Shown: positions 9,225 through 17,485 of the stretch, piece after piece
Position numbering within the stretch: the first letter of the stretch is position 1
Layout: each line of letters starts with the position of its first letter
NCBI RefSeq assembly: GCF_900142005.1
Contig: NZ_FQZL01000005.1
Span: 248,001 to 312,000 of the forward strand
From: Dethiosulfatibacter aminovorans DSM 17477
GTDB taxonomy: Bacteria; Bacillota; Clostridia; Tissierellales; Dethiosulfatibacteraceae
Direction: 5' to 3'
Length of the DNA: 64,000 nucleotides
Program-made: the position numbers and the translations under genes
Notes under the pieces: model-generated
What the model was told of the DNA's origin: nothing
What the model saw: only the letters and a program-made list of their open reading frames with translations
Database searches by the model: none

Positions 9225-10559
9225 TTATAAAATAAACAAGACCCCTGCTATGAAAAGTCCTGCAACCAAACACCATGTAGCACAATATCCCATGATATCT
9301 TTTATTCCCAATCCCGCTACACCCAGTATAGGCAGTGCCCAGAAAGGTTGTATCTGATTCGTCAAGGCATCTCCCCATGCGATGGCCATTATTGTCTTTG
9401 CAGTATCGACACCAAGGTCAGCTGCTGCAGGCATCATAATAGGCGCCTGTATGGCCCACTGGCCGCCACCTGAAGGTACGAATATGTTAACAATGGATGC
9501 ACTCAAAAGGGAAGTCAATGGGAATGAATCTTGTGTTGATACTGAAACAAACCATTGGGACATCATTGCAGCCAGTCCGGATGTTTTCATCATTGCCATA
9601 ATGCCTGCATATATGGGGAATTGAATCATTATTCCGCTGGTCACATTGACGGCATTTTTGACTGCTGTCTTGTAATTCATGAGATTTCCATGAAGAATTA
9701 TCCCCATAGCCATAAACAGAATTATTACAATGTCGATGCTTATATTTAAAGTTCCAACGTTCATGAAGTAATTGACGCAATACACCAACAGAACCGCTGA
9801 TAGTGAAAAACTCAGTATTTTACTGTGGCTGAATTTTTCGGCAAATGTATTTGAATCGACTGGATCTTCTGTTGTTTCTACCTCTGTCAAATGTTCTGGT
9901 ATGCTGATGACTTCGTCTTCCGGAGGCATCATGATTTTTCCCGAAAGGGCTAGCAAAATGATCAAGCCGATGGAAATCACTATATTCCAATATGAAAACA
10001 GAGTCTGTCCGATAGGAACAACACCGATGGATTCCTCGAGGAAATGACCTGGAGTGGCCACTATCAAAGGTATGGAAGTCGAAAAGCCTCTTATGATCGT
10101 TGCCCCGTATACCAATGCAATCAGTAAAGGATAGTGTATTTTCCTGTTTTTTGTTGCAACCTGTTTCGCAAGGAGGGCTCCGCCTATCATTCCAAGACCC
10201 CAGTTCATGTAATTCAAAAACATGCATGCAACAGCGGTGAAAACTATTCCCTGAGTTGCTGTTTTAGGAATGCCGCTCAATGATATCAACATGTTTTTCA
10301 CTGATTTTGAACTTGCCAAAGAATGACCTGTTATCAGTATCAATGCCATTTGCATGCCAAAATTGAATAAGGATGGTATACCATTACCAAAATAACCTAC
10401 CATATCCATTATGGTTGATTCTGTAAAAATTACTCCCGATAAGAATACAATTATTGCCAGAAGTATTGCTATTGAATATGAATCGGGCAGATACCTGCTG
10501 AATGCCTTTGCGAGAAAATTGGATCTTTTCTTTTTTGATTTCAATTTTGAGGGTCCCAT
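9225..10559 (-). CDS. atoE: AtoE-type short-chain fatty acid transporter
   Basis: This 444-residue polytopic membrane protein has about 11-12 hydrophobic segments and the conserved PSGGGQWAIQAPIMMPAA stretch of the AtoE family, which carries short-chain fatty acids such as acetoacetate or butyrate. It starts 23 bases after a sigma-54 activator gene on the same strand, so the two form one operon; GAGGAGG precedes its ATG. A second AtoE homologue is encoded at 40192 in an unrelated operon, also beside a sigma-54 activator. The true substrate may be an organic acid derived from amino-acid fermentation. Confidence 0.9.
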   Translation of the reverse strand: MGPSKLKSKKKRSNFLAKAFSRYLPDSYSIAILLAIIVFLSGVIFTESTIMDMVGYFGNGIPSLFNFGMQMALILITGHSLASSKSVKNMLISLSGIPKTATQGIVFTAVACMFLNYMNWGLGMIGGALLAKQVATKNRKIHYPLLIALVYGATIIRGFSTSIPLIVATPGHFLEESIGVVPIGQTLFSYWNIVISIGLIILLALSGKIMMPPEDEVISIPEHLTEVETTEDPVDSNTFAEKFSHSKILSFSLSAVLLVYCVNYFMNVGTLNISIDIVIILFMAMGIILHGNLMNYKTAVKNAVNVTSGIMIQFPIYAGIMAMMKTSGLAAMMSQWFVSVSTQDSFPLTSLLSASIVNIFVPSGGGQWAIQAPIMMPAAADLGVDTAKTIMAIAWGDALTNQIQPFWALPILGVAGLGIKDIMGYCATWCLVAGLFIAGVLFIL

Positions 10560-10582
10560 AAATGCCTCCTCATATTTGGTTA

Positions 10583-11938
10583 CTACAGATTCAGACTGTA
10601 CTTTTTCAGCTTGTAGTTAAGACTCTGCTTTGATATGTCAAGCCTTTCCGCAAGTTCCGACAGGGACTTGATATCTTTAGACCTTGACAGTATGAAGTCT
10701 TTTTCGAATTTTGCCACTGCTTCATTCAAGTTGCCGTATCCGTAGCCGGATGCATGGCTTCTTGAAATTTCTTTGTTCAGCAGTGTTTCGGGCAGGTCCT
10801 GTTTTTCTATGGTTTCGCTTGTGGCAAAGTTCATAGCGCTTTCCACTGTGTTTCTGAACTCCCTGATGTTGCCCGGCCAGTCATACCTCTTGAAAATATC
10901 ATATACTTCGTCCGATACTCCCGTAATATTTATGTCGATTTCACTGTTGAATATCTTTATGAAGTGGTCCAGCAATTCCGGTATGTCCGTTTTTCTTTCT
11001 CTCAGGGGAGGTACCTTTATTTGAAGGCTTGAAAGTCTGTAGTACAAGTCTTTTCTCATTTTGTTTGAATTTATGCAGTCCAGAGGGTTTTCGTTTACTG
11101 CAGCTATTATTCGGACATCGATCTTTTTGGATTCCGAACTTCCAATTCTTGTAACTTTCTTTTCTTCGATTGCCTTCAGAAGCTTGGCCTGCATACTGAG
11201 ATCCATTGAGTTTATCTCATCAAGAAATATCGTACCTCCGTCTGCCAGTTCGAATATTCCCGGCTTGTTTTCAGCTCCCGTATATATCCCTTTCGTCGTT
11301 CCGAAGAAAATGCTCTCAAGCAAAGTGTGTGGTATGGCAGCGCAGTTTTGCGAAATGAACCGGCTGCTTCTTCTGGAGCTGCTGCTGTGTATGGATTGGG
11401 CAACGAGTTCTTTTCCCGTTCCGGTTTCACCGTATATCAGCACGCTTGAACTTGTCTTGGACACCTTGTGGATTTTGTATTTCAAGAGCTGGATTCCTTC
11501 TGAACTTCCCATTATATCGCTGATTTCATAGAAATCGGTCTTGTGGGAGGATGTCATTGTTGACAGGTCTATGAAGTCGTTTGTCAGACTCGTCTCCATG
11601 AACCTTGTCGTACTGACGGCGCCTATGACTTTTCCCTTCTCTATTACTGGAAAAGTGGTGTCCAGTACGGTTATCTCAACACCGTTGTGATTAAGGGTCT
11701 GGAGTTGGTTTTTTGTCGTTTCGCCATATTTCAGTGCCCTGTAGCATGTGGATGTTTCTTCTGTCAGGTTGGGAAAAACCTCCATGGGAGTTTTTCCAAG
11801 GGATTGCTTCTCGTCGATTTGAAAAGGTCCCTTGGCGAATTGCTTGTTGTACTTGATTAATCCGTTTTCATCCACTATCATCAATCCGTCAACAAAATTT
11901 TCTATCTTTGTAATAATATCGTAATAGGTTTCAATCAT
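10583..11938 (-). CDS. sigma-54-dependent activator, RocR-like (PAS-AAA+-Fis HTH)
   Basis: The 451-residue protein has an N-terminal PAS-like sensor (1-115), an AAA+ domain (about 145-380) with Walker A GETGTGKE and Walker B GGTIFLDEI, and a C-terminal Fis-type helix-turn-helix. The sigma-54 contact loop reads GIYTGA instead of GAFTGA; the aromatic and TGA residues remain, so function is likely. The ATG at 11938 has AGGTGAT upstream; the longer frame to 12127 crosses the promoter and is rejected. Four -24/-12 promoters at 13637, 16900, 17394 and 21538 have no other activator nearby, making them likely targets. Downstream atoE is co-transcribed. Confidence 0.92.
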   Translation of the reverse strand: MIETYYDIITKIENFVDGLMIVDENGLIKYNKQFAKGPFQIDEKQSLGKTPMEVFPNLTEETSTCYRALKYGETTKNQLQTLNHNGVEITVLDTTFPVIEKGKVIGAVSTTRFMETSLTNDFIDLSTMTSSHKTDFYEISDIMGSSEGIQLLKYKIHKVSKTSSSVLIYGETGTGKELVAQSIHSSSSRRSSRFISQNCAAIPHTLLESIFFGTTKGIYTGAENKPGIFELADGGTIFLDEINSMDLSMQAKLLKAIEEKKVTRIGSSESKKIDVRIIAAVNENPLDCINSNKMRKDLYYRLSSLQIKVPPLRERKTDIPELLDHFIKIFNSEIDINITGVSDEVYDIFKRYDWPGNIREFRNTVESAMNFATSETIEKQDLPETLLNKEISRSHASGYGYGNLNEAVAKFEKDFILSRSKDIKSLSELAERLDISKQSLNYKLKKYSLNL

Positions 11939-11966
11939 TATAATCACCTGCGTTTTTATTGATTCA

Positions 11967-11995
11967 ATTATAACACAATCATCGATTGCGGTAAA
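11967..11995 (-). promoter_or_regulatory. promoter of the RocR-like activator
   Basis: On the minus strand, TTTACC (11990-11995), 17-base spacer, TATAAT (11967-11972). The -35 overlaps one arm of the GTAAAAATT inverted repeat, which suggests autoregulation. Confidence 0.6.
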
Positions 11996-12024
11996 AATTT
12001 TTTTATATATATTGCTTTTTTTAC
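11991..12024. promoter_or_regulatory. GTAAAAATT inverted repeat (candidate activator site)
   Basis: GTAAAAATT (11991-11999) and TTTTTTTAC (12016-12024) face each other between the divergent activator and SLC13 genes. A closely similar repeat occurs at 13483-13516, and related half-sites near 17074 and 21620, each upstream of a -24/-12 promoter. Confidence 0.5.
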
Positions 12025-12040
12025 AGATGTTCGATATGAT
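12012..12040 (+). promoter_or_regulatory. possible sigma-70 promoter of the SLC13 carrier
   Basis: TTGCTT (12012-12017), 17-base spacer and TATGAT (12035-12040). The region is AT-rich, so chance matches are likely. Confidence 0.35.
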
Positions 12041-12102
12041 TGAAGGGTTGCATGGACTTTCACGGAAGGGTAAAATCTTTGGAAACAGTAAATGGAGGAG
12101 TA

Positions 12103-13443
12103 ATGACAAAATTTTTAAAGACGGCAATAATACCTATATTGATATTATTCATAAGACCAGCGGGGTTGAATTTCAATCAGAGCATGGTTTTGGCAACTCT
12201 CACATTAACCATAATATTATGGACTACAGGTATAGTTAACAAAATGTATGCATCAATATTCATGCTTGCTATGTTTGTCATGTTTGGACAGACGCCCATA
12301 ACGGTAATATTTGATTTTCCTGCTTCTGAAACTTTTGTAATGATAGTTTTTTCATACATATTTTCCCAGGGCATATCAAACAGCGGGCTTGCCCAGAGAT
12401 TGCTGGAGCCATATTTGTACAAACATGGCTCTAATTACAGGAAGCTTCTGATAATAATGCTGATTCTTCAATTTGCAATGATATTTGTAATACCTCAACC
12501 CTTTTCGAGGATTATAATACTGTCGATAATAATGAGGGAGTACTTCAATGGTATAAATCTCCCGGAAAAATCCAAGAATTCCCTGATGTTCTGGATGCAT
12601 GGATCTTCAGTATTTATCAATATGGCCCTTATAAAAGGGGATTTGATCCTGAACAATGCCTTGCTGAACATAGCCGGCATCCAGATGTCTGAATTGACCT
12701 GGATGAAATATATGGCGGTTCCTTCTTTAATATTTTACTTCACTGCAGCCGCAGGATTTATATTTATTTTCAAGGATGACTTGAAGATGTACAACGATTG
12801 TGAAAAGGAAGCAAATCTTGAGATGGATGAACTTTCCGGGAAGGATAAAGTCAATCTTTCAATAATAGCTTTGGTTGTCATTATATGGGCAACTGAAGGT
12901 ATTCATGGATTATCAGGAACAATTGTCGTTATTGCAGGTTCACTGGCCATGTTCCTTAACAGGCTTCTAAAGGCGGATGACTTGAAATGCGTGGACATAA
13001 AGCTTTTAGTATTTTTGACTGCAGCGTTTTCAATAGGCAAGGTCATGACATATAGCGGTACTTCAGACCTGCTTTTTTCAAGTTTCACGAAAATATTTCC
13101 CAGTGAATTCAACACCGTTTATATCATGATTACTATAATGGCATCAATGGCACTTCATATGATACTGGGAAGCAACATAACTACATTGTCGGTTGTTCTG
13201 CCGGGACTTCTGCTAATCAGCAGTGGAACTGCAGACCCTTTTATACTCATGTTCATAACATATATAGCGGTATGTGCCCACTTCGTTCTGCCCTTCCACC
13301 AGGTTATAGTATTGATCGGAAACGGCAACATGCTTTTTCCAAGCAGTACCATAATCAAATATGCACCTATGCTGACGGCATTGGTTATAGTAAGTATTTT
13401 TTTGGTTTACAGGACATGGTGGATTATGATGGGAGCATTATAG
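12103..13443 (+). CDS. SLC13/DASS family carboxylate or anion transporter
   Basis: The 446-residue integral membrane protein has about 11-12 hydrophobic segments with the two-fold repeat layout of the divalent anion:Na+ symporter (SLC13, CitT/DASS) superfamily. A GSNITTLSVVLPGLL segment fits the second SNT-type hairpin of that family. Substrates in the family are di- and tricarboxylates or sulfate. AAATGGAGGAG directly before 12103 decides the start; an upstream in-frame ATG at 12040 lies in the promoter. The next gene, an amidohydrolase, has its own sigma-54 promoter. The substrate is unknown. Confidence 0.8.
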   Translation: MTKFLKTAIIPILILFIRPAGLNFNQSMVLATLTLTIILWTTGIVNKMYASIFMLAMFVMFGQTPITVIFDFPASETFVMIVFSYIFSQGISNSGLAQRLLEPYLYKHGSNYRKLLIIMLILQFAMIFVIPQPFSRIIILSIIMREYFNGINLPEKSKNSLMFWMHGSSVFINMALIKGDLILNNALLNIAGIQMSELTWMKYMAVPSLIFYFTAAAGFIFIFKDDLKMYNDCEKEANLEMDELSGKDKVNLSIIALVVIIWATEGIHGLSGTIVVIAGSLAMFLNRLLKADDLKCVDIKLLVFLTAAFSIGKVMTYSGTSDLLFSSFTKIFPSEFNTVYIMITIMASMALHMILGSNITTLSVVLPGLLLISSGTADPFILMFITYIAVCAHFVLPFHQVIVLIGNGNMLFPSSTIIKYAPMLTALVIVSIFLVYRTWWIMMGAL

Positions 13444-13482
13444 CTTGTATAAAAAATTCTTATATTGCAATCACTGAAAGCA

Positions 13483-13516
13483 GTAAAAATTTTTTTATAA
13501 ACACTATAATTTTTAC
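13483..13516. promoter_or_regulatory. GTAAAAATT/AATTTTTAC inverted repeat
   Basis: A perfect 9-base inverted repeat with a 16-base spacer lies about 120 bases upstream of the -24/-12 promoter at 13637, the usual position of an enhancer-type activator site. Confidence 0.55.
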
Positions 13517-13636
13517 AGGTGTTTGATTTGCGGCAAAGACTATGCAAATTGCCTTGAAATGGTTGAGCCATTGAAAATAGTATGCAATTTGCTTTTTTTA
13601 TATTTAAATAATCAAATGCGAATCAATAATAAATAC

Positions 13637-13652
13637 TGGCACGGAAATTGCT
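13637..13652 (+). promoter_or_regulatory. sigma-54 (-24/-12) promoter
   Basis: TGGCACGGAAATTGCT matches the TGGCACG-N4-TTGCW consensus at every key base. It lies 39 bases before the amidohydrolase start and inside the longer ORF extension, which helps fix the start at 13691. Confidence 0.92.
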
Positions 13653-13690
13653 CTAATATATCTATATACTATATTTATGAGAGGTGTTCT

Positions 13691-15313
13691 ATGGAGAAGA
13701 AAAAGGATACGTTATATGTGAACGGAGAATTTCTAAAAGACGGCAGCGATTTCAAGACAGGTTATGTCTCCGTAAGGGACGGGAAAATCCATGAAATGGG
13801 TAATATGTGTGAACTTGATTTTAAAGGGAACGACTCTGAAGTCATAGATCTTAAGGGCAAATTCGTTTACCCGGGATTTACTGATTCACACCTGCATCTG
13901 ATTGCTTACAGTCAGGAAAAACTAAATGAGGTCGACCTTTCAGATGCCGCTTCAAGGGAAGATATTGTGGAAAAGACGAAGAAATTCATCAGTGAAAGAG
14001 GAATTAAGCCTGGAGAATGGGTCATAGGAACGGGTTGGAACCATGAAAAATTCAGCGACAAGTCCCTTCCCGACAGACAACTACTGGACGAAATATCCGA
14101 CGAGAACCCCATATGCATTAAGAGGGTATGCCACCACATTTGTTCAGTGAACAGCCTGGCTCTTTCCGTTGCCGGAATTGACAGGGAAACGGAAAGTCCT
14201 GACGGAGGTTCTCTGGACGTCGATTCAAATGGTGAGCTTACAGGTGTCTTGCGTGAAAATGCAATGGATTTCATTACAGACATTCTCCCTTCAATGGAGG
14301 TAGCATCAAAGCTTAGGGAACTTATTGCAAGGGGATGCGATGAATTCGTGAAAAAGGGGCTTACCACCGTTCATTCGGACGATTTTTTCTTTGTAGAAGA
14401 CAAGAAGATGCTCTGGGATGTATTCAGGGATATGGCTGAAAATGAAAAGCTTCCTCTGAGGGTTGTATTGCAGCTGAGAGCTTCTAAGGTGGAGGATATT
14501 AAACGGTACGCCGAAATGGGATTGAAGTCATGGGACAGAATCGGGAAATTGTCAGTAGGGCCTATAAAAATCATAGCAGACGGCTCCCTTGGTTCCAGGA
14601 CGGCAGCACTCGAGGAGCCCTACTGTGACGATAAGACCTGCAACGGGATAATGGTCGCTTCCCAAGAAAAACTGGATGAGTTGGTTTATGAAAGCTTCAT
14701 CAATGACTTTGACGTCTGTGCTCATGCCATAGGAGACAGGAGTATTAATGCAGTCCTTGGTGCCTTCAGGAAAAACTATGGTTTATACAAGAACAAGGGT
14801 TTGCGTCCATCCATTATTCACTGCCAGATAACAAGTCAAAGTATTCTTGACAACTTCAAAGAACTTGACGTAATCGCAAATATTCAACCCTTATTCCTGA
14901 ATTCGGACTGGAAAATTGCAGAATCAAGAATAGGCAGGAAAAGGATGGAATACAGCTATTGCTGGAAGAAGTTCATGGACGGAGGAGTGATGTGTGCAGG
15001 AAGCTCCGATTCCCCGGTTGAGGACTTCGCTCCTCTATATGGAATATATGCAGCTGTTTCAAGGATGGACCTTGAAGGCAGTCCTGCCGGCGGATGGTTT
15101 CCCGAAGAAAAACTGGACGTTTCAAGGGCGATAGATCTGTTTACTAAAAACGAAGCGTATCTATCTCATGAAGAAGATATTAAGGGAGTGATAAAGATGG
15201 GAAATTATGCGGATTTTACTGTTTTATCACACAATATTTTTGAAGTGGAAAATGAAGAAATCAAAGAGGTTGAAGTAATTCATACCATAGTCAATGGCAG
15301 AATGGTTCAGTAA
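13691..15313 (+). CDS. YtcJ-like metal-dependent amidohydrolase
   Basis: The 540-residue cytoplasmic enzyme belongs to the amidohydrolase superfamily (amidohydro_3). Visible motifs are FTDSHLHL (metal site, about residue 65), KIIADGSLGSRTAALEEPY (about 295), CAHAIGDRSINAVLGAF (about 345), HCQITSQ and SSDSPVEDFAPLYGIYAAV. These proteins hydrolyse amide or N-acyl bonds, but substrates are rarely known. GAGGTG at 13681 sets the ATG at 13691. A textbook sigma-54 promoter sits directly upstream, so the gene is induced by an enhancer-binding activator, probably the one at 10583. Its convergent neighbour is brnQ. Confidence 0.88.
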   Translation: MEKKKDTLYVNGEFLKDGSDFKTGYVSVRDGKIHEMGNMCELDFKGNDSEVIDLKGKFVYPGFTDSHLHLIAYSQEKLNEVDLSDAASREDIVEKTKKFISERGIKPGEWVIGTGWNHEKFSDKSLPDRQLLDEISDENPICIKRVCHHICSVNSLALSVAGIDRETESPDGGSLDVDSNGELTGVLRENAMDFITDILPSMEVASKLRELIARGCDEFVKKGLTTVHSDDFFFVEDKKMLWDVFRDMAENEKLPLRVVLQLRASKVEDIKRYAEMGLKSWDRIGKLSVGPIKIIADGSLGSRTAALEEPYCDDKTCNGIMVASQEKLDELVYESFINDFDVCAHAIGDRSINAVLGAFRKNYGLYKNKGLRPSIIHCQITSQSILDNFKELDVIANIQPLFLNSDWKIAESRIGRKRMEYSYCWKKFMDGGVMCAGSSDSPVEDFAPLYGIYAAVSRMDLEGSPAGGWFPEEKLDVSRAIDLFTKNEAYLSHEEDIKGVIKMGNYADFTVLSHNIFEVENEEIKEVEVIHTIVNGRMVQ

Positions 15314-15349
15314 GGTTTTGTACCGTACCGGTTGATATGTCAAAGTAAT

Positions 15350-15385
15350 AAAATGCAGCAGGAAATTATTCCTGCTGCATTTTTC
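15350..15385. terminator. bidirectional terminator
   Basis: AAATGCAGCAGGAA / TTCCTGCTGCATTT stem between convergent amidohydrolase and brnQ genes, with A/T runs on both sides. Confidence 0.88.
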
Positions 15386-15425
15386 GTTGCATATTTGGTA
15401 ATATCCGTGTAAAAATTTTATTTCA

Positions 15426-16775
15426 TCATGCAGTGTTCTTATTGGATTTTCTGGCTTCATTATTTTTACTGATGAAGTAACCGACAGTACCGAAAACCAT
15501 GACGGGCACAATCCATGCAAATCCTTGTGATGCCAAAGGAATGGCATTATAAGCCGCTGTAAGTCCGGAAGGCAGTGAAAATCCTGCAATTGCACTTACG
15601 ATTGACATTCCATCGTATAGTCCGATGATTGATGCTGCCAGAATAGTACCTTTCCATATCCCGTCATTGGGAATGAACTTTTTGAAGCATCCCAGAAGAA
15701 CAAGGACAATTGAAAGAGGATAAACAAACATGAATATAGGGCCAGCGATGACTATGATCTTTGCAACTCCACCCATTGCCTGTATTACAGCTACAACGGC
15801 AACGATAACAACGGCAGCCTTGTATGGTATTTTTTCCTTTGTAGTGTCATTTATATAGCCGGCTAATACCGACATTAGGCCGGTGGATGTTGTAAGACAT
15901 GCAACCACTACGCAGATTGCAAGGGTATATGTGATAAGGCTTCCGCCCAGATTCCTTACCAGTCCTATGAGAAGTACAGTTTGATCAGTGCCCTGTTCGA
16001 ATAAAGATCCGCCGGTTGCACCAAGATACTCCAGTCCGCCGTAAACAAATGTCAACAATGTAAATGCAACAAGACAAGATTTAAGCAATGTTGTTATTCC
16101 AAGTTTTTCGGTCGTTGGGCCATATCCTTTGTCCTTCAATGCGTTGATAAAAATAACTCCGCAAAGAAGTCCAGTCAGAACATCGCCAATTTGATAGGCG
16201 TTTATGAAACCTGAGTAGAAAGCGTTTTCAATGCCTGTATCAACAGGTGCGCCAATTGGTCTGAATATGGCAAGACCGATGATAATGGACAAGGTTACCA
16301 GTAGAATGGGTGTAAGGATTTCACCCACCTTGTCAACCACTTTTGACGAATTGATGCTGAAATATGCTGCAAGTCCAAAGAAAACAATCAATGCAACAGG
16401 CTGAAGAATAGACTGATTGACATTCGGAAGCAATGTTCTGACTCCCGTTTCATATGCAACGGCTCCAACTCTCGGGTGGGTGATTAGAAATCCAAGACAA
16501 ATCATAATCAGGAAGTTGTAAACCTTGTAGAACCATGGTGCCACAGGCTGGGTAAGATCCTTGAATGTTCCACCGCCGTTTCCTACGGCTACAACTGCAA
16601 GAATCGGCAAAGCGATCCCGGTTATGACAAGACCCATTAAACCTGCGAACCATGCAGAGCCTGATAATTGTCCAATCCAGGGTGGAAAAATTAGATTTCC
16701 AGCACCAAAGAAAATAGCGAAAATTGCAAATCCAACAACAATGATGTCTTTTGTAGCTTTACTAAATTTAAACAT
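15426..16775 (-). CDS. brnQ: branched-chain amino acid carrier BrnQ
   Basis: A 449-residue membrane protein with about 12 segments of the LIVCS family, which imports leucine, isoleucine and valine with Na+ or H+. The N-terminal FFGAGNLIFPPWIG signature is diagnostic. AAGGAGAAG precedes the ATG at 16775. A minus-strand sigma-54 promoter (16900-16915) lies about 125 bases upstream. Sigma-54 control of brnQ fits use of branched-chain amino acids as fermentation substrates rather than constant nutrient uptake. Confidence 0.95.
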   Translation of the reverse strand: MFKFSKATKDIIVVGFAIFAIFFGAGNLIFPPWIGQLSGSAWFAGLMGLVITGIALPILAVVAVGNGGGTFKDLTQPVAPWFYKVYNFLIMICLGFLITHPRVGAVAYETGVRTLLPNVNQSILQPVALIVFFGLAAYFSINSSKVVDKVGEILTPILLVTLSIIIGLAIFRPIGAPVDTGIENAFYSGFINAYQIGDVLTGLLCGVIFINALKDKGYGPTTEKLGITTLLKSCLVAFTLLTFVYGGLEYLGATGGSLFEQGTDQTVLLIGLVRNLGGSLITYTLAICVVVACLTTSTGLMSVLAGYINDTTKEKIPYKAAVVIVAVVAVIQAMGGVAKIIVIAGPIFMFVYPLSIVLVLLGCFKKFIPNDGIWKGTILAASIIGLYDGMSIVSAIAGFSLPSGLTAAYNAIPLASQGFAWIVPVMVFGTVGYFISKNNEARKSNKNTA

Positions 16776-16899
16776 GTCTTCTCCTTTAAAATTATTATCG
16801 TATAAATTGATTGCTATTGGCAGTTGGTTTCTGTTAATGTACGAATATTCACCTCCCTTTTGTTATTCTGCCGTTTAAATCCGAGTTATTATTAACATT

Positions 16900-16915
16900 T
16901 GCAAGGTTTATGCCA
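16900..16915 (-). promoter_or_regulatory. sigma-54 (-24/-12) promoter of brnQ
   Basis: The reverse complement reads TGGCATAAACCTTGCA, matching TGGCAYN5TTGCA with the essential GG and GC correctly spaced. Confidence 0.85.
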
Positions 16916-17072
16916 TGTTTTGAGTTTTATGGTTTGAAATTTTTGGAGCGGGGATTTGCGAGCTGTTGCTTGAATCAGCTAGTCTTCAGGCTTGTGGGAC
17001 ATAATAAACGAAGATATTGTTTCACAAGATAAAGGGTAAAAAAGTCAGATGGCTGTAAAAAAAACAATGTAT

Positions 17073-17090
17073 TCAGTAAAAATTTTACAA
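17073..17090. promoter_or_regulatory. GTAAAAATTTTAC palindrome
   Basis: A perfect 13-base odd palindrome lies between the brnQ and yfcC sigma-54 promoters, about 160 bases upstream of the former and 310 upstream of the latter. It resembles the arms of the repeats at 11991 and 13483 and may be a shared activator site. Confidence 0.45.
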
Positions 17091-17211
17091 TATTTTCTTT
17101 ATTCAGTATTATAAATCTATTGATATAACTAAAAAGAAGAGGGGGAGTTTTTGTCGATATAGAATGATATAATATTTATTAATAGGGAAGATATAAGGAT
17201 GGAGAAGTGAC

Positions 17212-17341
17212 ATGACTACAGTTAATGACATAAGGATTAATTGAATATATTATTGATGGTAAAAAAGTTTTTACAGAATTTGTCTTTGAATTGGCTGGCT
17301 ATGTTGGAAGGAAAGAATTGGACATGTTCCAAGAAGGTTGA
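17212..17341 (+). pseudogene. possible remnant of a small gene (frameshifted)
   Basis: GGAGAAG precedes ATG at 17212, which opens a peptide MTTVNDIRIN and then stops. In the next frame a coding-like run follows (EYIIDGKKVFTEF, then VFELAGYVGRKELDMFQEG) and stops at 17339-17341. One frameshift would join both parts into about 43 residues. I do not recognise the product, and it may be chance. It lies just upstream of the yfcC sigma-54 promoter. Confidence 0.25.
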
Positions 17342-17393
17342 TTTTAGAGGCCTTCACATGATAATCAAATTTTCGGGAAAAGAAATATATAGT

Positions 17394-17409
17394 TGGCACG
17401 GAAGTTGCA
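17394..17409 (+). promoter_or_regulatory. sigma-54 (-24/-12) promoter of yfcC
   Basis: TGGCACGGAAGTTGCA is a full consensus match, 77 bases before the yfcC start codon. Confidence 0.92.
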
Positions 17410-17485
17410 TTATTCTTTTGTGTAATTATTAATAATCAGGTAGTTGCTTGATTAAATTTCATTATAATTATGTAGGAGGAATAAT

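Noticed and set aside
12037..12052. -24/-12-like sequence before the SLC13 gene ending in GGGTTGCA
   Set aside because: The -12 half looks right but the invariant -24 GG is missing.
17241..17432. 63-codon ORF upstream of yfcC
   Set aside because: It runs through the sigma-54 promoter at 17394-17409 and has no ribosome-binding site.
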